Shown: positions 1 through 9,900, counted from the stretch's first letter. The stretch: 28,049 bases of DNA from Dunaliella salina (GCA_002284615.2 MU070088.1:71741-99789); one strand, 5' to 3'. Made by a program: numbers and translations. The notes: generated by a model not told the origin, from the sequence alone.

Positions 1-414
1 CTGACAAAAATCATGTGCCTGAGTGCTCGCAGAGGCATCATGCGCATGGGTGCTCAATATTCTTGTTTGCTGACAAAAATCATGTGCCTGAGTGCACACA
101 GAGGCATCATGCACATGGGTGCTGAATATCCTTGTCTGCTGACAAAAATTATGCGCCTGAGTGCTCGCAGAGGCATCATGCACATGGGTGCTGAGTATTC
201 ACGTCTGCTGACAAAAATTATGTGCCCGGGTACCCACAGAGGCATCATGCACATGGGTGCTGAATATCCTTGTCTGCTGACAAAAATTATGTGCCTGAGT
301 GCTCGCAGAGGCATCATGCACAAGGGTGCTGAGTATTCACGTCTGCTGACAAAAATTATGTGCCCGAGTACCCACAGAGGCATCATGCACATGGGTGCTC
401 AATATTCACGTCTG
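1..414. repeat. 69-bp tandem array, 6 copies, open at left edge
   Basis: Six units begin with ctgacaaaaat at 1, 70, 139, 208, 277 and 346, so the period is exactly 69 bp. A seventh, degraded start lies at 415. Units alternate between a form ending in tatccttgtctg and one ending in tattcacgtctg, which suggests an underlying 138-bp dimer. Because 69 is a multiple of 3, the array stays open in one frame on each strand (13-597 plus, 54-392 minus). These frames translate only to repeats of about 23 residues and are not taken as genes. The array starts at the window edge and must extend to the left. Confidence 0.95.
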
Positions 415-1010
415 CCGACAATGCAGACATGTTCCAAACCCATGCAGATGCCCACGTTGCTCACGGGTGCCCAACACACGCAGGCGCCTGAGTGCTCACG
501 AGCATCAAATGCGCACAGCTGCCAAGCACACATGGTGTCAAACGCACACCACACACCCCACTGTGCTCGCAGGTTCCAAACGAGCACCGGCGCCTGAGTG
601 CTCATAGGTGCCAAATGTCTGCAGCTGCCAAAGGCATGCGATTGCCGAATGCAGACGTGCGATTGCTGCTGAATGCAGACATGTACGATTGCAGAATGCA
701 AACATATGCGATTGCCGAATGCAAACATGCGATTGCCGAATGCAGACATGTGCCGAACGCGCCCACGTGCCCACATGCTCAGGGATGCCACACGCAAGCA
801 GGTGCCAAGCACACGCAGGTATCAAATGCATACAGCTGCCTGATGCAGACGTTGATGCCAAATGCACTGATGTGCCAAAACTGCATGCACTGCCCAAAAA
901 CTCGCAGGTGCCAAATGCATACAGCTGCCTCATGCAGATGCCGGTGCCGAACGCACTGACATGTCAAAACTGCATGCATTGGCCAAAAGCTGCAGGCACC
1001 ACGAATGCAA
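415..1010. repeat. Degenerate satellite with 21-bp and 89-bp sub-repeats
   Basis: The sequence is built from variants of gccgaatgcagacatg and gtgccaaatgcatacagctgcc. Two sub-arrays are clear. Five units of about 21-26 bp, each containing the core gcgattgc.gaatgca.ac, start at 638, 659, 685, 708 and 729. Two 89-bp units start at 816 and 905. The stretch merges with the 69-bp array on its left. It has no supported gene and is most simply read as intron content upstream of the RlmN-like exon. 1011-1409 is non-repetitive and shows no recognisable coding signal. Confidence 0.8.
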
Positions 1011-1409
1011 ATACGGACGAATTACAGACGCTTGCCAAATCCACTCGTAAGGCCAATGCAAATAGGGGCCACATGTATGCCAGCATGCAGCCTGCTCTCC
1101 TGCTTCAGAATGCGACTCAATGGTGTGCCTGGTGCCTGGTCCATGCTGCTACACGTCCCTACTACTATCCTCGCCTCTGCGTGTGTACACACACGTGTAA
1201 AGTTGGCCAGATCCCTAGGTGTATAGTATATGTAGAAAATGCAGGTATGGAAGTACGGATGTAATACAGATCCCAACCCACCGTAGCGTGTAAGTATAGA
1301 GAATTCGAGTATGGAATACAAACATGAAACACAGGTGCGGAATGCGGCATGACTATGGCATTTATGCATATTTGGGATGCTGAATATGGAACTGCACATG
1401 TTTGTGCAG

Positions 1410-2617
1410 GTGCCGAGCATGCCCACCAGCTGGGCGCCCTTCTCTCTGGCCTGAAGGTGCTGCTGAACCTCATCCCATGGAACCCGGTGCTGGCTGCTAA
1501 GGAGGCCCACGATTACAGCGCCCCCTCCCAGGAATCCATCTTGCAGTTCCAGTCCATTGTGCGCTCGAACTACCACGTGCCCACCACGGTGCGGCAGGAG
1601 AAGGGGCAGGACATAGCAGGGGCCTGTGGCCAGCTGGCCCTGGAGAAGGCGGCATCTGCGCAGAAGGGTGGTCTGGGTGGTAACAGAGGTGGACCTGCTG
1701 GTACAGCTAGTGGTGGCGGTGGTGGAGGTCTTGGTAGTGGTGGTGGTAGTGACAAGCTGGCCCTGGAGAAAGCGGCAGCTGTGCGGAAGGATGGACTGGG
1801 TGGTAGCAGAGGTGCACCTGCTGGTACAGCTAGTGGTGGCGGTGGCGGTGGTGTTCTTAGCGGTGGTGGCAATTTGCACTTGCAGCATCCAGAGGAAGCA
1901 CGTTGTGAAGCAGGAAGGAAGGTAGAGGAGTGGGTTGAGCAAGGTAGAGGTGGGGCTGACAACATGGGCGTGAGCTCCAGCGGGAGGGGAAGCAAACGGG
2001 GTGGCTTGCTGGGCTTGGTAGGGGGCATAGGAGGCATTTTGGGAGGTCTGTTTTGGAGGGGCGCGCATGCGCCTGCAGCAGAGGATGCAGCAGGAGCGGC
2101 AGCAGAGAGGAGCAGCAATACCACCACATCACTCGAGAGCACGAGTGTTGCAGGGGCAGCCGACAGCAGCACCACCACTCAGAATTGCAACAGCACTGCC
2201 TGCGCTGGCAGTGCAGATGGAAGCAGAGAAGCCGGGCCCGCAAGCAGCGGTAAGGGTGACTCTGAGGGAGGCCGATGCATGAGTGGTAGCAGCAGCGGGG
2301 AAGCAGTTCAAGGCTGCTGTCGTGGAGCCGAAGCAAGCACTGCATGCTGCGCACAGGGCACTGATGTGAGCAGATCGGACTGCAACCAGAATGGGCTGAT
2401 GCTCAACAGCCACAGCATGCCTGGGATAAACGCTAGCAACAGTGCGAGTGGAGGAGAGGATAATGGGCACCCCGATGCCAGTAGCAGCAGTCAGCAGGGT
2501 ATGGGAAGGGGCAGCTCTTTGACGGGTGCAGGCGCTACAAAGCAGATGGGTTTATCAGGAAGCCCTTCTGAGAGCACGAAGCCTTCCATTCTGCGAGACA
2601 TTGAAGAACTACACTAG
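1410..2617 (+). CDS. RlmN-like radical SAM RNA methyltransferase, C-terminal exon with Gly/Ser-rich tail
   Basis: The first about 80 codons match the C-terminal end of the RlmN/Cfr-type radical SAM methyltransferases, which methylate C2 of an adenine in 23S rRNA and tRNA. Visible landmarks are EHAHQLGALLSGL, NLIPWNP, and TVRQEKGQDIAGACGQL. The Cys of ACGQL (codon 1625-1627) corresponds to the family's methyl-carrying cysteine. The radical-SAM CxxxCxxC core is absent and must lie in exons to the left. The start is set at a candidate acceptor, tttgtgcag|gt, at 1409/1410 (phase 1). The frame is open from 1349, so the boundary is inferred. After CGQL come about 320 residues of Gly/Ser/Ala-rich sequence not found in bacterial RlmN, including a 41-residue tandem duplication, then a short end (ILRDIEELH) and TAG. 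In algae and plants such proteins are usually nuclear-encoded and organelle-targeted; no targeting signal can be seen here. The tail could alternatively be a misread downstream intron. Confidence 0.75.
1634..1879 (+). repeat. 123-bp in-frame tandem duplication inside the RlmN-like tail
   Basis: Unit 1 starts at 1634 and unit 2 at 1757, a period of 123 bp (41 codons). Both encode LALEKAA, then a K.GLGG.RG.PAGTASGGGGGG segment, then a Gly-rich end. The copies differ at several residues (SAQKGG against AVRKDG), so the duplication is not recent. The duplicated segment starts just after the conserved CGQL motif. It therefore extends the protein without copying the catalytic cysteine. Confidence 0.85.
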
Positions 2618-3660
2618 TCCAAGCAAGGCCCAGGTGCTGCGCTGTGAAGCTTCATTCTTTTTTTCTCGAGTTTTATTCTTTCATGAGTTTCTTTGTCGTC
2701 GGACAAATGAGCTAAGGTGCTTGTGCGTGACTTAGAACTGAGCATGCTCGGCGTAAATCCTGCTTTGTAGGACCTTGCTTTGATCCTGCTTTAATCCAGC
2801 TTTGAAGTTCACCTCTTTTCCTGCAACAGCACTCAACGGAAGTCTTCCACATTGGTCAAGTACCCTGCTTGGAAAGGAAGGAAAGGTTTGCGTAGCTGTA
2901 CCTGCCTGCGAGGGCAGCATCGCTGACGCAGGAAAATTGTGCTTGTAACCAGACTATTATAGTCTGAAAAGTACCCTGCTTGATTGCCCCCGGAAAAGTG
3001 TGCTCGACCGCTATCGACAGTTGAAAGGAAACCATGAATTGAATGTATAAGGTAAGGTAAGGTTACACACTATATCCGCCTTCAAGGGCAGCTGAGCGGA
3101 AAACGTGCCAACCTAGGCGAAAAAGGAAGCAGTCTCAAAAAGCGAAAACAAAGTCTTGCTCTGAGTTCAGAAGTGCCACTGCTGAAAGAAACACACACAC
3201 GGTCACTGTGCATGAACAGACATGCAAAGTTAGGCACAAATTCAGCTAGGTTGCATTGACTGCTTGTATGAAGTACACTCTTGTAGTATCATGTAGCACA
3301 CATGATGTGTAGCAAATAAGAGAGCTGCACGACACTAAAAGAGGCCGTGAAACGTTCATGGTATGCTTCAGTTCTCAGCATCCCTGCACAGATGCATTGC
3401 ACTGCTTAAGAAGGTGACTTCAGATACATCTGGTTCTGCACATGCTAGCATAATGGAGACATCAGGTACGGAACATGGCTTGAAGCTCTCACACGAGGCT
3501 CGATATCCTATTGCAGTTCGTCAGCCCCGAAGTACTTGCTTAAGTGCTTCCTCCCCCCGACGAATCCCATCCTGTTTTCATACATCCCCCCAAACATGGC
3601 TTGGTACTTGGACGGCACTTGGACTCCCCCATCCACTCCCCCATACCTCCTTGTAGGGTC
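2618..3660. other. No gene seen; 3' UTR and intergenic sequence
   Basis: No open frame here resembles a protein. The first TGTAA downstream of the RlmN-like stop, the usual chlorophyte poly(A) signal, is at 2944-2948 and would give a 3' UTR of about 330 nt; this assignment is tentative. A perfect inverted repeat, CAGACTAT-T-ATAGTCTG, lies at 2950-2966. The phrase gtaccctgcttg occurs twice, near 2861 and 2970, and aaggtaaggtaaggtt near 3050 is a short direct repeat. Confidence 0.45.
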
Positions 3661-3667
3661 CCACGAA

Positions 3668-4028
3668 TCATTGATTGTTTGTGCCATTTGTGCACTCGTG
3701 CTTGGCTGTCTTGGTCATCTCGTTGCTTGGCACCAGGGGCACCTGCATGTAAGCTTTGAACAGGTGCTGCTGCTCCTGCTGCTGAGGGAGGGCAGTGCTG
3801 GTGCTGGGCANGGTCATGCTCNTGGCTGTGCTGCTCTTGGCTGTGCAAGCGCANGCGCTTNGTTGGGGTGGTTNGGGCTCTTCCTGCTNCAGCTGCTGTC
3901 NCTCCTGNTGCTGTTGTTGCTCCTGCTGTTGCTGCTGCTGCTGCTGCTGGTGCACGTGCTGGTGGTGGAGGCACAGCTGCTGCTGCTGATGCTGATGTGC
4001 GTGGTGGTGGGGCAGGTGATCACCTACC
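3668..4028 (-). other. His/Gln-rich low-complexity extension downstream of the poly-Q ORF
   Basis: In a frame other than the end of the poly-Q protein, the minus strand reads LPHEVGDHLPHHHAHQHQ, a CTG/CTC-encoded Gln run near 3911-3949, then PQQQEQQHLFKAYMQVPLVP and a stop at 3668. If one of the eight Ns between 3811 and 3908 or the boundary near 4028 hides an indel, this could be the true C-terminus of the upstream gene. The CTG-rich composition keeps several frames open, so coding status is uncertain. Confidence 0.25.
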
Positions 4029-4657
4029 TCATGAGGTAGGCGCCTGTGCTGCTGGCGGTGCAGGCTTGCAGAGCAGCAGCTTGAGCTGCTGCCCCACTCG
4101 GCCTGCAGTGAGGTGCTGGAAGGGCTGGCCCGGGTTGGGGAGACGGCCTGCAGGCAGGTGCTGGAGGAAGGGATAGGGAACCAGCTCCCCCTCCCCACNT
4201 TTGACCAGCACCCCTGTCCCTCTGGCAAGCACCACCAGCTCCTCCCCAAACGCACGCTGCCCTCGTCCTATGTGCTGCAGCTGGATGGCCAAGTCCACCA
4301 GCGCATTTTGTAGGCGCGTCCCCTTCTGCGCCAAGACTGCCTGGACTGCGTTGCTGCTGGCGCGGAACCCCGCGNACGCTGCCGTNGCTGCCTTGGCTGA
4401 GCTGAATTGCACGAAGCAGCGCTGCTTGCCCCGGGCATTGTCCCGCTTGCNCTCGACATGCAGGATGCTGCCCACCTGGACTGCAGGAAGGCTGCCACCC
4501 CTGCTGGTGTTGCTTCGCAGGGCAGTGCCCCTGGGTCCCTGGAGCGGAGCAGGCGCACGCTGTATAGACTCTGTCGATGCTGTCTGTCGATGCTGCATGC
4601 TGCTGCCCAGCTGGTGCCCNGGACGAAATGGTCAACGCTGTCCCGCATTGCTCGGCC

Positions 4658-4694
<37 letters not shown>

Positions 4695-4992
4695 AGCTGT
4701 TGCTGCATCTGGAGCACCNTATGTTGGAGGTCTTTAACTTGTTGCTGTAGCTGGCGCACGAGTTGCTCGGTCTCCATCTCTCCTGTATTGAAAAACACAG
4801 TCGAGTCCCTATCCACCCCCCCCCTTTCTTTGTTAATTTATTTCCTTTTAAAAAAAGCTGAGGCCTAAAATCAGCCAGTTTTTGCATACTCTTTGCGTAT
4901 GTTCTACCTAACTGATAAAATTGGAACTCGGCTTCCTCTGCCTTAGCTTTATCAAGCACTGAAGTTTGTTTTTGACCAGTTGGGGAGACCAT
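4029..4992 (-). CDS. Poly-Q coiled-coil protein, two exons, function unknown
   Basis: Exon 1 (4992-4908) reads MVSPTGQKQTSVLDK then AEEAEFQFYQL. A donor, TTAG|GTAGAA, at 4908/4907 and an acceptor, caatacag|GA, at 4783/4782 define a 125-bp T-rich intron. Splicing them joins the frame exactly, giving YQL-GEMETEQLVRQLQQ. Exon 2 continues with a heptad-like Gln-rich coiled coil and an 11-residue poly-Q (CTG run 4661-4693). A frame change is then needed at the isolated N at 4620, followed by a Gln/Ser/Thr linker. A compact region follows with CFVQFSSAKA, AVLAQKGTRLQNALVDLA and GEELVVLARGTGVLVK, ending PPAAQAPTS and stop. I do not recognise the family. It could be a host gene or the first ORF of a retroelement. 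Several Ns fall within it and may hide frame errors. Confidence 0.4.
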
Positions 4993-5008
4993 GCNTAATC
5001 AGCCGCNN

Positions 5009-5768
5009 CGTGAACCCTAATTTTCACCACCAAATCTTCATATCTGACCGCCCACTGCACCAAATTAGATNATTGTTAGTGATTTGGAATCCTTGTTCCA
5101 AAAAANATAANAGCAAAAAAATGGANTGAAAAGACTCAGTNGTTGGTGTTTNATTGCAATTTCTGCTGTTTTTCCATGAAAAGCATTGAACTAGGGTTTA
5201 CATGACCCATGTGAGCTTTAATACAGTGTGTCTCAGCACACAGGGCGACCTACACAAACATTAGCACATGCCCGGGTAGCTTGTAATGCCAGCTACATTT
5301 AACAACNAGTTTTGTCCCAATCAGATGAAGTGGCTGTGAGTTACTGTACGTTAGATGCAGAGAAGGAGCATTGTTGGGCACTTGCTCAGATAGCCCCCTC
5401 TGGGAAAGTATTGGAAGGGAAGTATGTTTACACCCAAAACCACAGATTTAGCACCAGGTCTCGCCAGATCCACATTAACTCAGTGAATGTGGATGAAGGC
5501 TTCCCTCTCGTCTTCTGGTGAGGGAGACTCGCGGCTTTCAGGGCCAATATATCTTCCCTTCCTTAATTTATGTAGGGAGCTTTCTCTGCCTACATAATTT
5601 TGGAACGATCAATTTCCACCGATCAAACGTCATAAAAACCAAGTTGGTTAGGCCAAGTTTTGCATAGGGGTTCAAGTTGGTTAGGCCAAGTTTGCAGAGG
5701 GGGTCATAGAGTAGGTATGACAGATGGTTTAAGCTTCTCCAATTAGGATGGTGTGTAATGTGACNCTG
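5009..5768. other. No confident gene; one small ORF and a 33-bp direct repeat
   Basis: A 69-codon plus-strand ORF lies at 5312-5521 (contains ALAQIAPSGKVLEGKYVYTQ and ends GFPLVFW). Its composition is protein-like, but I do not recognise it. A hairpin, TATGTAGG...CCTACATA, lies at 5569-5596. Two copies of caagttggttaggccaagttt start at 5640 and 5673 (period 33 bp). Isolated Ns are frequent between 4995 and 5307. Confidence 0.4.
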
Positions 5769-6335
5769 TTATTGCGGTGTCTGCCCCCAGAGAATTTTAG
5801 TGCTCTCCGTGGTGTATCTGTGTTGATTTTGTGCAGTGAGGAGAGTTTGTTCAGGCTTGGTATCAGAGCAAAATTTNATGNGNTGGGNACCTCTGTCTCT
5901 GGAATTCATATCTTGCAGATGATGCACACATATGTGTGNAGTCTCTGCCATCAAGTGGCAAAACTATAACGCCATCAGGGCGACTGAGTTGTGCATTGGG
6001 TGGTTGTCTGGACGGAAACAGCCAATGCGGAATGTTTTGGTGGACATTATCACGAATTTCCATCTCCAGGGATTATAGCCTTTCTGCATTGCATGCATCC
6101 ATGGTGATGATGTGATGTCCATAANTTCTTTTGCTAAGTTCTTCACCGCAGATGTGGAGTGCTTGATGGTGGCGTTTTATGTTCATTCTGTTTATCTGTG
6201 GGTGAGTGCATCTGAGTAGGGTGTGGGAGGTGCTATCAGGTGCACCAGAAAGAGGGCAAAGAGAAGGCCCAGGGTGGTCACTGATCAGTTCATGAAGCGT
6301 CTCGCATGTTTGACATTGTAAAAGGTGCCTGTTCG
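5769..6335 (-). pseudogene. Non-LTR element CCHC + restriction-like endonuclease, copy a (family A)
   Basis: From the right, the minus strand reads LQCQTCETLHELISD, then a CCHC-type knuckle with CPLS where other copies have CPLC, HTLLRC, KRHH, YGHHIITMDAC, a stop, then NIPHWLFPSRQPPN, SRPDGVIVLP, a gap with four Ns, and KFCSDTKPEQTLLTAQNQH. This is the order CCHC, RH(N/H), PD...E-x-K seen in R2-type restriction-like endonucleases. The second Cys of the knuckle is Ser here. A stop and a frame change break the copy, and it ends before the C-terminal part kept in copies d and g. It is the most diverged copy, which helps show which residues are conserved. Confidence 0.6.
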
Positions 6336-6501
6336 ATACTTGAGGACATTGGTCTGTTCTTTGAGGGTCACAACTTTCATATGCTAGAAGGCATTATTGA
6401 GTGTGGAATTAGTAGTGGCATTTTGGAATTAGTAGTGTTGGACATTTTGAGCAGGTCGTGCCCATGCTCAAAGCTAGAAATGCTAAGGTTTGCTGTCCCC
6501 C

Positions 6502-7205
6502 CNAAAAAAAAAGCTACNTGGGCAGAGAACCTCTTCCTACATCAATTAAGACAAATTGGCTCAAAAAGAGCAGTGAGTCCCCTCCACGACAAGATATGTA
6601 AAAGAAATGTTAATGGGGATCTTGAGGGTTACTGGAAGCTCCTGCTCTACAAGTTGGCTGGAAGTACTCTTATTTAGCTCGACACGTGGAAACTAGTTTA
6701 TGGGCATATTGAATAGAATGGGTATGAAATTGTTGAGCAAGCTTGGTGGCACATTGATGATCCAATCCTTCTTGTTTGAAGTGCTTCAGGGTATGCTCAG
6801 TATGCTCAGTGTAAATAGTTCCACCGACTCCCTGGAGAATAGGGTGAATTGTAACATCTTTAGCGCTAATACATTTACATCATGTAATGGTCCTATGATA
6901 GGTCTGCATGCTGCTGCTTTNCCGCGTTCAACTGTTGCTCTGGCCTTGTGTCTTCACAGAACTTTATTTCTATGAGGTGCACAAGGTGTTCTTTTGCATT
7001 AAGTTCTTGAGGTTGCCTTATGCGGCTAGTCCTGGAGGTCCTTTGTGTGGAGCTGCGAAAAGCGTGATGGGAATGGACTGGAGAAATACTATTAGAAGTA
7101 AGTTTGGTATTAAATGGGGTAATCAAAATAGCATTTGGTCGACTGGGGTTGAGTCTTTTCCTCTCTTGAAGGTTACAAGGGAAGAAATAAATNAATTTAG
7201 TCCTG
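6502..7205 (-). pseudogene. Non-LTR restriction-like endonuclease C-terminal half and 3' end, copy b (family A)
   Basis: On the minus strand, RLNPSRPNAILI is followed by ELNAKEHLVHLIEIKFCEDT, RPEQQLNA and KQQHADL. The first catalytic Asp of the PD-(D/E)xK nuclease is Asn (codon at 7133-7135); IEIK keeps the E-x-K part. Further on, the reading reaches NPQDPH-stop (stop at 6610-6612), the same terminal peptide as the other copies. The 3' end is an A-rich run on the plus strand at 6502-6518, a T-rich tail for the element. The 5' boundary is a junction near 7205, where an oppositely oriented RT fragment begins. 6510-7030 is about as similar to 23680-24190 as two old copies of one family would be. 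Confidence 0.65.
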
Positions 7206-7261
7206 ATCGAGGCATGTGTAGGGAGTTGAAGGTTGTGTTGTGCAAGTTTAAAATCACTCCC

Positions 7262-7570
7262 TATGTCTGTATAGGAATTTGGGGTACCAGGTTTATAAGA
7301 CCAGGAGATGAGATGACCTGTCCGTTGCAGACTGTGCACCTGTGTTTAAAGCAAATTCTTGGAGTGAAAAAAGGTCTGTGCTGCGTGAATGTGGGTTTGA
7401 ACCAATACAATTCTATTGGTTTTGAGCTGCTGTCAGATTTTACAATGCCTCCCTTGCCTGCAACAGCACTGCTTTACGTAGGGTGCTTGGAGCGGATATT
7501 AACATGAGTGGTAACCCTAAACAGTGCTGGGCATCAGAGTTCATACCTGCTTTTCAGGGATTAGACAGGT
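7262..7570 (+). pseudogene. Non-LTR region just after the RT, sense fragment (family A)
   Basis: The plus strand reads IWGTRFIRPGDEMTCPLQT, HLCL, ILGVK, then in another frame SVLRECGFEPIQFYWF, stop, AAVRFYNASLACNSTALRRV, LGADINMSGNPKQCWASEF. This is the typical segment between the RT thumb and the C-terminal domain of a non-LTR ORF2. The first part is an inverted copy of the minus-strand RT end at 7655-7730, so two elements of one family meet here in opposite orientation. It holds one frameshift and one TGA. Confidence 0.6.
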
Positions 7571-7574
7571 GCAA

Positions 7575-8985
7575 CTTCTTCACACGTTGCGTGTACACGC
7601 AACACAGACCAATTTGGTGTAGTTTCTTTCACTCCAAGAATTCGCTTTAATAAACACAGGTGCAAAGTCTGCAACGGGCAGGTCATCTCATCTCCTGGTC
7701 TCATGAACCTGGTACCCCAAATTTGACTAGCATACATGCTAGCAGGGAGAGCATATGTTTTAGTCAACCAAAGCATGGTATGAGGCCTATCTGCCAGCTT
7801 ATGTTCATCTGCAACGTGTTTAATACGACGACATTCAGCCAAGAAAGGATCCGGACCACACATATGCTCAGAAGAGGCAACGGGGTTTAATTGTTTCGTA
7901 AACAGCACACCCAAATATTTGACTGACTCAGAACGCACAAGCTGCTCGCCACCTAGGAACATAATTTCCTTTTCAATTAAAGGACACAACCTCAGACTTT
8001 GACACGTTGATGATTAATCCTTTCCTTTGCGCATACCCATGTAACCTATCCAACATGCGCTGAAGCTCAGTGGGATGATTGGCAGTGAGCCTTTGTGTTG
8101 TGAATGTGAGCCGCAGTGATTGCCAATGCGGAGGCAGAGGTCATCTGCATACAACATATGAGTTACATGAAAATCTCCAGTACCAGTACCTGCACCGCTA
8201 ACATTCACTGCCAGGCAGCCAACATCATTAATATATAAGGAAAATAGCAGAAGAGACAAAGGACAGCCTTGCTTAACCCCTAATCTAGGATGCACATGTG
8301 CTCGCTTACACCCATCCACCAAGATGTACTCATCATTGTCATAAATGTTTTTTAGGATAGCCAGCAAGCAAGATGGCATGCGAATGCTTTGAAGATGAGT
8401 CCAAAGATCATCCCTGGGTATTGTATCATACACTTGCTTGAAATAAATGAAGGCTGCATACAACCTCGGTGAGCAATGAGAGCGCTTAATCTGTGCCGCA
8501 TACTGCAGATGACGCAAAATAAATATTGGCTGCAAAGTGTTTCGGCCTGGATAAGAACCATATTGTGTATCTGGAATTTTGTTGTTCTCTTTGCACCACC
8601 TTGTAACAACATCTCGAAGCACATTTGCATAGATCCTTACATGATGTCACTCACAGCAAGCATGCGGTAGTTTGCAGGGTTGGGCAGAGATCCCTTTTTG
8701 TGTAAGAGAGTAAGCTTAGCTGCTTTCCAACATGCAGGAATCTCAGCCTTCTCCATCATGGCAGCAAACAAACGAGCAACATATGATGCCAAAATATAGA
8801 TCCTGTGTGTACCTCTACCATTCACTGCAGGGACTCTCTTTTCAGCATATTTAATAGAAGGGGCAGCTATTGCACCAAAACCGGGAGAGGTCTTGGGATT
8901 TAACCTTCGCATGTAATAACAGACAGTAGGTTAACTTAATGCAGCTGCATCTGGTAATTCCATTTCATCAGGTAATTCCATTTCA
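7575..8985 (-). pseudogene. Non-LTR retrotransposon reverse transcriptase (family A)
   Basis: RT landmarks in order on the minus strand: LNPKTSPGFGAIAAP, IPACWKAAKLTLLHKKGSL, NPANYRMLAVSDI (block 1-2), frame change, QYGSYPGRNTLQPIFILRHL, AFIYFKQVYDTIPRDDLW, GVKQGCPLSLLLFSLYINDV, HMLYADDLCL (YADD at 8140-8151), frame change, RKGLIINVSKSEVVSFN, stop, then VKYLGVLFTKQ and IWGTRFMRPGDE. The first catalytic Asp (AF-I-D-F in active enzymes) is Tyr, codon at 8443-8445, so the copy would be dead even without its frameshifts. The 5' end carries a 20-bp duplication of gatgaaatggaattacc. That phrase also occurs at 27204 in the plus-strand endonuclease copy, linking the two as one family. Confidence 0.85.
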
Positions 8986-8990
8986 TCATT

Positions 8991-9900
8991 TCAAAGTTGA
9001 TATATTAAAAAGTTCAAATATTTTCCTCCACGTGCTAGGTGCTTTAGAAGAGAGGGAAATGTTTTGTTTCTCTGCAACCTGTTGACTGCTTCTGTGGTAC
9101 TATTTCCCTTTGGGAATTGTACGTTGTAAGTCCTCAAACCAATTTGGGTTATCTTGGAAGAGACTTGCTTTCCCTCATTGTTCCAAATGGCAACAAGCTG
9201 CATTGCATCTCGTATTCAGGAGGAGGAAGAGCGGGAGGAAGAAGGTGGGCTTGGGGTTGTTGGGAAGTTAAACTTTCTGAGGGAAATTTGGCTAGAATCG
9301 TGGCATGGTCAGGGTAACGAGTGAACCAACGCATGCATCCTGTCTTGATCCATCCCATCTGGTTGGGGAGGAGCATGAAGGCAGCAGTTGGGGTAGTTGT
9401 GCTAGCGACTGAAGACAGGGCATGCATGACTAGGCAGTATATAAATTCGTCATCATAGGCAGGGTAGCAAAGGGACAAGCGTGTGAAGTTGGTTCCAAAC
9501 ATATCAGTGTTGGGCCCCAAAACCCTGTCTCGAGCATATTGGCTCCAGTATGCTTTGAAGTGGGTGTCATAGTCAAGGGGACTTGCAAGCTTTTCTCAAG
9601 TAACCAGGGCATAGCAGGTGAGGACGTGGGTCTGGCCCTAAGAATGCGCTTTGGTGTGCGCAAAGAGCTGGGTTCTTTTATTTTTTTGATTGCCTTTTCC
9701 AAGGTGTGAAGTGTACCTGTGTAGAAGGCCCATGATTTCTGTTCCCTCATCTTGAACAGGGTGCTGAGTGGAGGCGTGCGTGCAGACCAGCTTGTCTGGC
9801 CGCATTGTATGCTTGAACCAGATTTGGTAGGCAGTGAGGGGTGATAAAGCCTGCACATTTCCCTGGTGTCATGAGTGCTTCCTCCTTGAGTGGTAAATGC
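8991..9900 (-). pseudogene. Element-encoded methyltransferase-like domain, diverged copy
   Basis: The minus strand reads PGKCAGFITPHCLPNLVQAY, NAARQAGLHA, then after a frame change GTEIMGLLHRY, KLASPLDYDTHFKAYWSQYA, RDRVLGPNTDMFGTNFTRL, SLCYPAYDDEFIY, TAAFMLLPNQMGW, and RYPDHATILAKFPSESL. Each of these segments lines up in order with the protein at 12.9-13.5 kb (GKCMGMLTTDRL, AYEAAKRAGIHA, SEIMGLLSRQ, CHPPHDDEVM, ATFMLLPHWRG, YPDVAKVLAKFPA). Two copies this diverged that still agree in order and spacing imply a real protein family. The frame continues for another about 70 codons to 8991 (LVAIWNNEGKQVSSKI...). It has at least two frameshifts and two stops. The N-terminal PHD-like part is not found here. 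Confidence 0.55.

Noticed and set aside
13..597. 194-codon plus-strand ORF and 112-codon minus-strand ORF at 54-392
   Set aside because: They are produced by a 69-bp tandem repeat whose period is a multiple of three; the translation is only repeat units.
1..1010. CRISPR-like spaced repeats
   Set aside because: The units are contiguous satellite copies without unique spacers, and the genome is eukaryotic.
1022..2068. 348-codon minus-strand ORF
   Set aside because: It lies antisense to the RlmN-like exon, and its Pro/Ser/Thr-rich sequence is the shadow of the GC-rich Gly/Ser coding strand.
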